A stretch of 14,096 nt of DNA from positions 1-14,096 of the forward strand of contig CAMJLI010000034.1 of assembly GCA_946406585.1 (NCBI GenBank), read 5' to 3'. Position numbers and translations under genes: made by a program. Positions 1 through 7,614 of the stretch are shown here, piece after piece. Within the stretch, counting starts at the first letter, position 1. Every line of letters begins with the position of its first letter. The notes under the pieces are model-generated. The model had not been told where the DNA came from. It saw only the letters and a program-made list of their open reading frames with translations, and did no database searches. The stretch is from an uncultured Prevotellaceae bacterium. GTDB taxonomy: Bacteria; Bacteroidota; Bacteroidia; Bacteroidales; Bacteroidaceae.

Positions 1-1
1 C

Positions 2-2773
2 CAAGATGATGATTTGGAAACCTTCGAATACTTCTACAAAAGATACCCCAATTTCCTGGGTTGGAACTATGCCGAACAGTTCTGGGGGTTCGACGAAGCC
101 AATGACAAGAGTTCGAGCACACAGACATCACGCATAGCACTCTTTGCAAAGCTCGTGCCAATGGCCCACAAATACGGTGGTTTCCTCACAATATCTTTCT
201 GCGGCAACATTTGGTCGCATCTGCTCAACCCCATGGGAATGATGAAGCGCAACAAGGAATTGCTTGCCGCCTGCAAGGAATACCCGGAAGCCATCTTGTG
301 GCTGTACAAATACACCACGTCATCATGTTTCTACAACAATGAGAGTGTCACATTCGGACCTTTCATTTCAGGTCTTGCAAAGAATTACGGTGTTCGCTAT
401 GACAACTGCGGTTGGAATGGTGCTTTGGATGCCCTATTGGGCAACAACCATGGAAAGAAATACCCCACTGCCGCCGGCATCGGCACTGTAATGGAACAAA
501 CTGCAGTGAATGGAGGAGCAGTATGGGATGGTCCGGAGCTGATATGGACAGAAGACTTCCAAAACCTCAGCAACACCACGGTGAATGGATACACGAGAAG
601 GAATTGGGGCGTATTCCCTGGATTCAAGAACGCATGGCTCGACATGTTCCATAAGATCATCGATGGTTCGCTGTACATCCCCACACGCGAAGAAGTTGTG
701 AACAAGACAAAAATAGTGGTCGTCAATGATGTCAACTCAGGCAACGACGAACAAAAATATGCAGCATGGGGCAACCTTTATGATGGGTTGTACAAACAGT
801 CCGACCCATTCAACAGAGGCAATGGACAGTGGATGGACAACTTCTGCTATTTCAAGAAGACAGGCCGCTATGCCGCCATCCCGCTAGTCATAGGCCTGTA
901 TGATGACGCCGCCAAAGCGATACCTGTACAAGTCAAGAAATCGAATTATACATCCCGCTGGTCAACACAAGCCAAAAAGACAGCCGATTTCGACTCACAA
1001 TATCCAGAAACCAGCAAAGGCGACCTGTACGTGTCACGCTACAAGAACCAACTTGTGACATACACCCCGTACACATACATGAATGCCAAGAAGAGTGCTA
1101 CAGCCCTGATCCCACTCCTCTACAACACTTGCGACAGCCTCAAGCTCACTTGGGGCAAGTTGAGCAGTGGCCTGATCCGCGAATACTCCGACCACATAAA
1201 CTTGTATTTGAACAACTATCGCAGTGACACCATAACGATGGTACTCGATGAAATAACCGTTACTGGTGTGACATCAATGCCATCCTATGAAATGAAGAAA
1301 CGAGTTCAGGCAACAGCCAATGCAACAGCAAATTATGACGCTGAAGCAAAAACATTCACTTTAAGCGTAAGGCACAATGGTCCAGTGGACTTGACACTCA
1401 ACTGCAAAGGCGATGGCATGGACAAGAGCGACGATGTCCTAAGCGACACTTCCCTGTCACTCGACCTTCCCAAACAGCCGGAAGAGTATCATGGGGAAAT
1501 AATCATCGAAGCCGAAGACATGGACTACAAAAGCATCAAAAGTTGCGTGACCGACCCATACGGGTGGTATCCCTCAGTCCGTGGGCATGCAGGCAATGGC
1601 TTTGCCGACATGGGCACCAATTCGTCAGGTTCCCTCCGTCACTCCATCAAGATAAAGAATGCTGGAGAGTACAACATCTCAGTGAGGTATACGTCACCAC
1701 AGCGTGCCGGAAATTTGTTGGCTACAATCAATGGAACAAGAAACACCCTCAGCTGCAAGAAGACAGCCACCAACCAATGGCTCAAGACCTCTTTTGTGGC
1801 TACGTTGAATGAAGGAAGCAACGAACTCGTCATAAACAACACAAATGGCCTTAACATGTATATCGACCAGGTGATATACACACCTACTGATGTGGAACCG
1901 GAACGCTTTGCCGTGACCATCCGCCAGTCAGACCATGGTCATGTGGTAGCCGACGTGGACTCCACGACAGAGGGCACCACCGTGAAACTAACCACCACAA
2001 TAGACGATGGCTATGCACTTCGTGGATGGAATGTGCTGCATGGCGGTGTGACAATATCGGAAGATGGCACATTCATAATGCCAGACGACAATGTCACCAT
2101 CCAGCCAATCTTCAGCGACGAGTCCGCCGTATATGCCCTTGACTTTGGTTCGGTATTGGGAGGCAACATGCCCGAGGGATGGCGTGCCACACAAGAGGAC
2201 AATGCCGTACACGAATATCCCAACAGCTATAGTTCAGGAGCAAGGACATTCACAGGATTCACCGGTTATCAGGGCAAGGCACTATACTGGAGAATCAACA
2301 ACTGCGAATATGGCCGTCAGAATGGTTACCGCCTGCCACTCGAAATAGGCAAGTACAAACTGTCCTTTGCCAATGCGGCATGGAAAGAGAAACCTACATA
2401 CAAAGTAAGAATTCTCGATGAAAGCGGCAACGTCATAGCATCATCCGAAACATTGACAGCCACACCAAATGCAAATGGCAACACCTCAGCCAATCTGACT
2501 TCTGCCGTTCTCCATGAGCTGAATTTTGAAATCACAAAAGCAGGCAACCATATCATAAGCTTCACCAACAATGGTACAGGCTTCGACGAATTCCTGCTAC
2601 TTGAATGTCGCATCAACTCTACAGGGACAACAGAAATCCATGAGTTCACCGAAATGAGATCCCTGCCTGTCGGCATCTATAGTCCATCAGGCATCAAGCT
2701 TCAATCGCTGAAGCCCGGTCTCAACATCATGGTCACCGAAAGCGGTAAAGTTCGCAAAATAATGGTTAAATAA
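2..2773 (+). CDS. GH98-like secreted glycoside hydrolase, 5'-truncated by window edge
   Basis: The frame is open from base 2, so the true start and any signal peptide lie outside the window; 923 codons are visible. Residues below count from base 2. Residues 1 to about 465 read as a GH98 catalytic and C-terminal region: GWNYAEQFWG near 20-29, with E25 a candidate catalytic acid, and WDGPE near 175-179, with E179 a second candidate. These assignments are inferred by resemblance. Known GH98 enzymes are endo-acting beta-galactosidases or xylanases, so the substrate is undecided. About 498-628 is a CBM6/35-like beta-sandwich starting IIIEAEDM and ending MYIDQVIYTP. About 635-705 is an InlB-type repeat (GYALRGWNV, MPDDNVTIQPIF). 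About 708-872 is another jelly-roll-like, probably carbohydrate-binding, domain. The end, VGIYSPSGIKLQ to KIMVK, is a Prevotella-style sorting tail, so I expect T9SS export to the cell surface. It is cotranscribed with the following CotH gene. Confidence 0.78.
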   Translation, partial: QDDDLETFEYFYKRYPNFLGWNYAEQFWGFDEANDKSSSTQTSRIALFAKLVPMAHKYGGFLTISFCGNIWSHLLNPMGMMKRNKELLAACKEYPEAILWLYKYTTSSCFYNNESVTFGPFISGLAKNYGVRYDNCGWNGALDALLGNNHGKKYPTAAGIGTVMEQTAVNGGAVWDGPELIWTEDFQNLSNTTVNGYTRRNWGVFPGFKNAWLDMFHKIIDGSLYIPTREEVVNKTKIVVVNDVNSGNDEQKYAAWGNLYDGLYKQSDPFNRGNGQWMDNFCYFKKTGRYAAIPLVIGLYDDAAKAIPVQVKKSNYTSRWSTQAKKTADFDSQYPETSKGDLYVSRYKNQLVTYTPYTYMNAKKSATALIPLLYNTCDSLKLTWGKLSSGLIREYSDHINLYLNNYRSDTITMVLDEITVTGVTSMPSYEMKKRVQATANATANYDAEAKTFTLSVRHNGPVDLTLNCKGDGMDKSDDVLSDTSLSLDLPKQPEEYHGEIIIEAEDMDYKSIKSCVTDPYGWYPSVRGHAGNGFADMGTNSSGSLRHSIKIKNAGEYNISVRYTSPQRAGNLLATINGTRNTLSCKKTATNQWLKTSFVATLNEGSNELVINNTNGLNMYIDQVIYTPTDVEPERFAVTIRQSDHGHVVADVDSTTEGTTVKLTTTIDDGYALRGWNVLHGGVTISEDGTFIMPDDNVTIQPIFSDESAVYALDFGSVLGGNMPEGWRATQEDNAVHEYPNSYSSGARTFTGFTGYQGKALYWRINNCEYGRQNGYRLPLEIGKYKLSFANAAWKEKPTYKVRILDESGNVIASSETLTATPNANGNTSANLTSAVLHELNFEITKAGNHIISFTNNGTGFDEFLLLECRINSTGTTEIHEFTEMRSLPVGIYSPSGIKLQSLKPGLNIMVTESGKVRKIMVK

Positions 2774-2789
2774 AAAGTTAAAAAGCATG
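2769..2789 (+). other. Gene junction with apparently lost ATGA start/stop overlap
   Basis: In the frame of the CotH gene, the codons before its ATG read N-K-K-L-K-S and are preceded by no start codon; TAA stands at 2760-2762. One extra G between 2771 and 2772 would give AAATGAAAAAG. The upstream gene would then still end in MVK-stop (TGA), and the downstream gene would start MKKLKSMVLSTLLSAA, a normal Bacteroidetes signal peptide. The present sequence therefore looks like a one-base deletion or a sequencing error. The inference rests on this reading alone. Confidence 0.5.
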
Positions 2790-5700
2790 GTACTATCCAC
2801 CCTTTTATCAGCAGCTTTGGTCATTAATGAATTGATGGCTTCCAACATTGGCATGGCCATGAGTCCAGCAACCAATTTTGACAGTTGGATTGAGATATAC
2901 AACCCAACCAACCAAGATGTTGATTTGGGTGGTTGGTACCTAAGCGACGACCCTTCCACTCCCACCCTGTGGCACATGCCAAAAGACATGGGCAAGGTGC
3001 CAGCCAAAGGATTCAAGGTAGTGTGGTTAGGTTCCAACAACATCAAGCAACACCAAGCCCCCTTCAAGTTGGACTGCGATGGTGGTACCGTTTATCTGAG
3101 CGACCCTTCAGGCCAACTGGTGACAAGCCAATCATATCCCGAGGCAATCAGCCGCACCTCTTACGCCAGAATCATCGACGGTGAAGAAGAATGGGGCTGG
3201 ACAGCAGACGCCACCCCCGGCAAAAGCAATTCCACCTCGGCATTCTCCAACAAGAGACTATCCGCCCCTGTTGTAAGCCAAGACAGCAAACTATTCACCT
3301 CGTCCATGTCTGTCAATGTTGACATTCCACAAGGGGCAACATTGGTATACACAACGGATGGCAGCGTCCCGGAACTGCCAAAAGATATTAGTCAAGACAA
3401 CCAATGGATAGATTTTGTAAAGAACGGTGACTGCGAGGGTGATGATGTGACATGCCTTGTAGGCAAGGACGGCGATGGAGGTGGCAAATATGAGACCCAC
3501 ATCATCGAAGGTGCAGGCTACAATGGAACGAGAGGCATAAAAGTACACTCCGTACGCAATCCTTCCCAAGACTGGGACACCCAATTTTTCGTATACACCC
3601 CAGACCATGTTTGGAAGACAGGTGAACAATACCGTTTCAAGATGAAAGTGCGTGCGGACAGGGCAACCCACATCTCCGTACAATCCCATGCGCAACCAGG
3701 CGATTACATTCACTGGCAAATGCTTGACAATGGCTATAACATCACCACACAATGGCAAGAAATCGTCTATGAAGGAAAAGTGACAGACAGCCAAGCCGGT
3801 GGTGGCTTTTGGGGAGAGAGCAGCAGGATGCAGACCATTGCATTCAATCTGAATGAGATGCGTGACAACAGCAACAACTTCTATTTCGATGACATCTCAT
3901 GGGAATCCTTCAATGGTCAGGGAGAACAATCCAGCAGCAAGGTGAGTGCCGACGGACGGTTCACCATCAGCAACACCACCAATTTCTGTTTCCGTCTTTA
4001 CCAAGACGGTTGGCTGCCCAGTGTGCCTGTCACCAGGTCATATATCAAGACAAGCAATGAATACACCATCCCCGTCATATCCATTGTCGGCAATCGCAAA
4101 TATTTCGACGACAACATCTGGGGCATAGACACAAAAGGAACAAATGGCCGGACCGGCAACGGACAAAGCACAAATTGCAATTACAACATGGACTGGGAGC
4201 GTCCGGTCAACTTCTCCATGATATTGCCGGATGGCAAAATGGCTATCAACCAAGATGTTGAAATTTCCGTTTCCGGCGGATGGACACGCTCTGCCACCCC
4301 ACGGTCGTTCAAGTTAAAGTCGGGAAAGGAATTTGACGGTCTAAACTCACTCGACTATCCATTCTTCCCGCAAAAGCCATACTTGAAGAACAAGGTGATA
4401 TTGCTGCGCAATGGAGGAAATGACGTATGGGAGAACAATGGAAGCCGTTTCCTGGACCCGGCATTGCAAACCATCATTCAGCGTTCTGGCATAAACCTTG
4501 ACTTGCAAAGCTATGTGCCCATTATAGAATACGTGAACGGCGAGTTCAGAGGCGTGCTCAACATGCGCGAGCCCAACAACAAGAAATTTGTTGAGGCCAA
4601 CTATGGTTATGACGACGAAACCATCGACATGTTTGAAATGAGTGCCGACTCCAATATCGTCTTCATGGTGGGCAGCAGTGCAGTTCTTGAAAGGATTTAC
4701 GAGTTGGGAGCATTGGCACCCGACAAGCAAGCCTACCAAGAATTGAAGAACCTGCTCGACATCGACGAATTCATCAACTACATGGCAGTCGAACTGTTTT
4801 TAGGTTCTTCCGACTGGCCCCACAACAACATAAAAGGCTTCCGCAAACAGGACAATGGGCGGTATCGCTTCGTCACATTCGACCTTGACTTTGCATTCAA
4901 GAACAGCAATCCGTTCACGGCTTTTGCCGATGACCAATGGCACACATTCAATTTCATATACGACACCCAAGAATCGCGGTATGAGGAGATAAAACTGGTG
5001 ACGTTCTTCCTCAACATGCTGAGGAACGAAGAATTCCGCAAGCAGTTCATCGACACTTATTGCTTGATAGGCGGTAGCGTATTTGATAAAGACAGAAGCA
5101 TAAAAATAGTTGATGAGCTTGCAGACAGAGTGAGACCAATGATGCAACTCGATGGATGGAGAAACCCAGATGGTTCGGCCAACCTCATCCGCACGAAATT
5201 GAACACTCTCAACGAGTCGATGATGACATGCTTGCATCAGTTCAAGCAGATGCAACTTACAAGTGTGAGAAAGCAAAGCGTCACCCTAAAGTCAAACACC
5301 TCTGGTGCAAAGCTGTTGGTCAATGGTCTTGAAGTACCATATTCAGAATTCAAGGGGAGGCTTTTTGCTCCCATCAGCATTGAAGCGCAAGCACCAGCAG
5401 GCTATGCATTTGCAGGATGGAAGAAAGACAACGAAAGCACATTTTATTCCACAGAGCCTACAATCACCTTGCCTTCAAACAACACCGTCAACTTGATAGC
5501 CTTCTTCAAAGAACTGTCAGCTGACGAAAAACAGACTAATGGCATCACACCGATACGCATAAATGAAGTAAGCGCAGCCAATGACATTTACGTGAACGAA
5601 TATTGGAAACGCAACGACTGGGTGGAGCTGTACAACACTACTGGCAAAGACATCGACATAGAAGGAATGTATCTTTCCGATGACCTGGAAAAGCCTCACA

Positions 5701-6287
5701 AGTATCAGATCAGCAAGGAGAATTCCACGGCAAGTACAATCATTCCCGCCCATGGATATCTTGTAATCTGGTGTGACAAGCTTGCAGCAGCAAGCCAATT
5801 GCATGCCCCATTCAAGTTGTCGGCAGATGGTGGAACAGTATCCATCTCAGCATCAGATGATTCATGGAGCGACCAGCTCAACTACACATCACTTGAAAAA
5901 GACGAAACAGCCGGTCGATATCCTGATGGATGCAACGATGTCTATGTGATGAACGTACCAACGATAGAAAAGCCCAACATCAAGACGAGCTATTCAATAG
6001 ATGTACCACAATCAGACTTGTCGAAAGTTGAAATGTTGATGGCATCCACTTCCCAAGGGCCGAGAATCAACTATGCCGCAGGCAGCATAATCCTCCGCAA
6101 TAAAGACAATAGCCAAATGTCTATAGCCATATACAACATGGCAGGCCAACGCATCATGGAGAAGCAGACACATCTATACGATGGTTATGCAGAAGTGCGC
6201 ATCTCGAGTCTGCCAAGTGGAGTTTATACAGCAAAAGTAGTTGATTCACAAGGCAATCAAAACACATGCAAATTCATACATAAGTAA
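2787..6287 (+). CDS. Secreted CotH-kinase-family protein with two lamin-tail domains and T9SS tail
   Basis: This 1166-residue protein begins 14 bases after the GH98-like stop. Lamin-tail domain 1 is at about 10-148 (INELMASN, GGWYLSDD, APFKLDCDGGTVYL). A chitobiase C-terminal-like sandwich starts at 174-195 (YTTDGSVPEL) and resumes at 386-420 (GRFTISNTTNFCFRLYQDGW); between them, at about 205-372, sits a CBM4/9-like domain (NGDCEGDD ... FYFDDISWE). The CotH domain is at about 424-825, with FRGVLNMREPNN, SSDWPHNNIKGFR and the acidic VTFDLDFAF (D699, D701) typical of CotH kinases. An InlB-type repeat follows (831-908), then lamin-tail domain 2 (922-1055; INEVSAAND, GMYLSDD, HAPFKLSADGGTV) and a T9SS type A tail (1090-1166; IYNMAGQRI, LPSGVYTAKV). 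I infer a surface or secreted role beside the glycoside hydrolase; no substrate can be named. The ATG chosen is the only usable start, but it leaves a signal peptide without its basic end. Confidence 0.85.
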   Translation: MVLSTLLSAALVINELMASNIGMAMSPATNFDSWIEIYNPTNQDVDLGGWYLSDDPSTPTLWHMPKDMGKVPAKGFKVVWLGSNNIKQHQAPFKLDCDGGTVYLSDPSGQLVTSQSYPEAISRTSYARIIDGEEEWGWTADATPGKSNSTSAFSNKRLSAPVVSQDSKLFTSSMSVNVDIPQGATLVYTTDGSVPELPKDISQDNQWIDFVKNGDCEGDDVTCLVGKDGDGGGKYETHIIEGAGYNGTRGIKVHSVRNPSQDWDTQFFVYTPDHVWKTGEQYRFKMKVRADRATHISVQSHAQPGDYIHWQMLDNGYNITTQWQEIVYEGKVTDSQAGGGFWGESSRMQTIAFNLNEMRDNSNNFYFDDISWESFNGQGEQSSSKVSADGRFTISNTTNFCFRLYQDGWLPSVPVTRSYIKTSNEYTIPVISIVGNRKYFDDNIWGIDTKGTNGRTGNGQSTNCNYNMDWERPVNFSMILPDGKMAINQDVEISVSGGWTRSATPRSFKLKSGKEFDGLNSLDYPFFPQKPYLKNKVILLRNGGNDVWENNGSRFLDPALQTIIQRSGINLDLQSYVPIIEYVNGEFRGVLNMREPNNKKFVEANYGYDDETIDMFEMSADSNIVFMVGSSAVLERIYELGALAPDKQAYQELKNLLDIDEFINYMAVELFLGSSDWPHNNIKGFRKQDNGRYRFVTFDLDFAFKNSNPFTAFADDQWHTFNFIYDTQESRYEEIKLVTFFLNMLRNEEFRKQFIDTYCLIGGSVFDKDRSIKIVDELADRVRPMMQLDGWRNPDGSANLIRTKLNTLNESMMTCLHQFKQMQLTSVRKQSVTLKSNTSGAKLLVNGLEVPYSEFKGRLFAPISIEAQAPAGYAFAGWKKDNESTFYSTEPTITLPSNNTVNLIAFFKELSADEKQTNGITPIRINEVSAANDIYVNEYWKRNDWVELYNTTGKDIDIEGMYLSDDLEKPHKYQISKENSTASTIIPAHGYLVIWCDKLAAASQLHAPFKLSADGGTVSISASDDSWSDQLNYTSLEKDETAGRYPDGCNDVYVMNVPTIEKPNIKTSYSIDVPQSDLSKVEMLMASTSQGPRINYAAGSIILRNKDNSQMSIAIYNMAGQRIMEKQTHLYDGYAEVRISSLPSGVYTAKVVDSQGNQNTCKFIHK

Positions 6288-6335
6288 GTAGGTAATCAAA
6301 TAATTTTGATCACCTACTTAAGAATTTGCATGTGT
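6262..6335. terminator. Long interrupted hairpin between convergent operons, probable bidirectional terminator
   Basis: Arms read by eye are: 14 perfect pairs (6262-6275 with 6322-6335), 9 pairs (6285-6293 with 6312-6320), one A/C mismatch, 6 pairs (6295-6300 with 6305-6310) and a TAAT loop. The left side has a 9-base bulge. The outer left arm lies inside the last codons of the CotH gene, and the 9-pair stem starts on its TAA stop codon. The hairpin ends 28 bases from the stop of the capF-like gene on the other strand. No long T tract follows on either side, so termination is inferred from position and stem strength. Confidence 0.6.
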
Positions 6336-6363
6336 GAATGTTTGAAATAAATAGAGCTTTCGC

Positions 6364-7569
6364 CTACACTTTCTCAAAGAAAGTGTCAGGATGGTTGGGG
6401 TCGAAAGGTTCGTTAGCCCACATTACAGTGACAAGGTTTTCCGTGTCACTAAGGTTGATGATATTATGAGTATACCCTGGCAACATGTGTACAGCCTCAA
6501 TTTTTTCGCCACTCACTTCAAACTCAATCACCTCATCGGAACCTATGCGCCTTTCCTGTATCAGGCCATGCCCACTTACCACAATGAAGAACTCCCATTT
6601 TGTGTGGTGCCAGTGCTGTCCCTTCGTGATGCCAGGTTTGGATATGTTTACACTGACCTGACCGCAATTTGCTGTTCGCAACAATTCGGTGAAAGAGCCA
6701 CGGGCATCGACATTCATTTTTAGCGGGAACGACACCTTCTCTTTTGGCAGATAGCTAAGATAGGTGGAATACAACTTTTTTTCGAAGCTGCCGGTTGGTA
6801 TCTCTGGCATCAACAACGTAGAAGGCTGGTCATGGAACTGCCTTAGGAGATTCACGATTTCGCCCAAGGTCACTTTATGAGTAATGGGGCAAAAGCAGTA
6901 TCGTCCTTCGGGTGAAGGAATGACATCAAGCCCTTCAAATTCGCAACGATGTTCTTTGCCCTCCAGACAAGCCATCATCTCATCCACGAGGTCGTCAATA
7001 TAAAGCAGCTCCAACTCCACAGCAGGGTCATTGACAGTGATGGGCAACTCATTTGCTATATTGTTGCAAAACGTTGCCACGGCGCTATTGTAATTTGGGC
7101 GGCACCACTTGCCAAACAGATTGGGGAAGCGGAATATCAAGACCTTTGCACCAGTCTGACGGGAATAGTCAAGGAAGAGGTCTTCGCCAGCCTTTTTGCT
7201 TCTTCCATACTCAGAATTGCCGAAACGTCCAGCAAGCGAAGCTTGTTGTGAAGAAGACAACACCACGGGACAGTTGTTGCCATGCTTCTTCAAGGTATCA
7301 AGCAGCGTGCTTGAGAACCCGAAGTTGCCTTTCATGAACTCTGACGAGTCCTTAGGGCGATTCACCCCAGCAAAGTGGAAAACGAAATCCGCCTTGCTGC
7401 AGAAGTCGTCAAGCATCTGTGGAGGAGTGTCTATGTCATACTCGAAAATCTCAAGACAAGAAGCATCAATGCCTTCATGTGTGCGGTCCTTACCCTCCTT
7501 GATATTTTGCAATGAAGCGCAGAGGTTCTTTCCTGCAAAGCCCTTGGCACCTGTAACTAATATGTTCAT
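6364..7569 (-). CDS. capF: CapF/WbjC/FnlB-type bifunctional reductase with C-terminal cupin
   Basis: A 401-residue cytosolic enzyme. CapF (WbjC, FnlB) acts in the UDP-L-FucNAc pathway on the 4-keto hexose made by CapE, using its cupin domain for epimerization and its SDR domain for NADPH-dependent reduction, to give UDP-2-acetamido-2,6-dideoxy-L-talose. Residues 1 to about 270 are an SDR domain: nucleotide-binding GAKGFAG with G7, G10 and G13; SSSQ at 105-108; and Y121-x3-K125 in EYGRSKK. Residues about 280-401 are the cupin: GQHWHH (318-322), E326 and GYTH with H368, candidate metal ligands. The family is usually about 370 residues, so this copy is complete and slightly long. The gene lies 45 bases downstream of a GH31 gene on the same strand, with no clear promoter between. 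CapE and CapG partners are not in the window. The symbol is by family resemblance. Confidence 0.85.
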   Translation of the reverse strand: MNILVTGAKGFAGKNLCASLQNIKEGKDRTHEGIDASCLEIFEYDIDTPPQMLDDFCSKADFVFHFAGVNRPKDSSEFMKGNFGFSSTLLDTLKKHGNNCPVVLSSSQQASLAGRFGNSEYGRSKKAGEDLFLDYSRQTGAKVLIFRFPNLFGKWCRPNYNSAVATFCNNIANELPITVNDPAVELELLYIDDLVDEMMACLEGKEHRCEFEGLDVIPSPEGRYCFCPITHKVTLGEIVNLLRQFHDQPSTLLMPEIPTGSFEKKLYSTYLSYLPKEKVSFPLKMNVDARGSFTELLRTANCGQVSVNISKPGITKGQHWHHTKWEFFIVVSGHGLIQERRIGSDEVIEFEVSGEKIEAVHMLPGYTHNIINLSDTENLVTVMWANEPFDPNHPDTFFEKV

Positions 7570-7614
7570 CTGAAATATTTTTTATATAAATTGCTGAAAT
7601 CGATATCTTGCATG

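Noticed and set aside
3291..3794. A 167-codon ORF opposite the CotH gene (similar cases at 4800-5276 and 4347-4739)
   Set aside because: The sense strand codes for recognisable domains throughout; the antisense translations show none.
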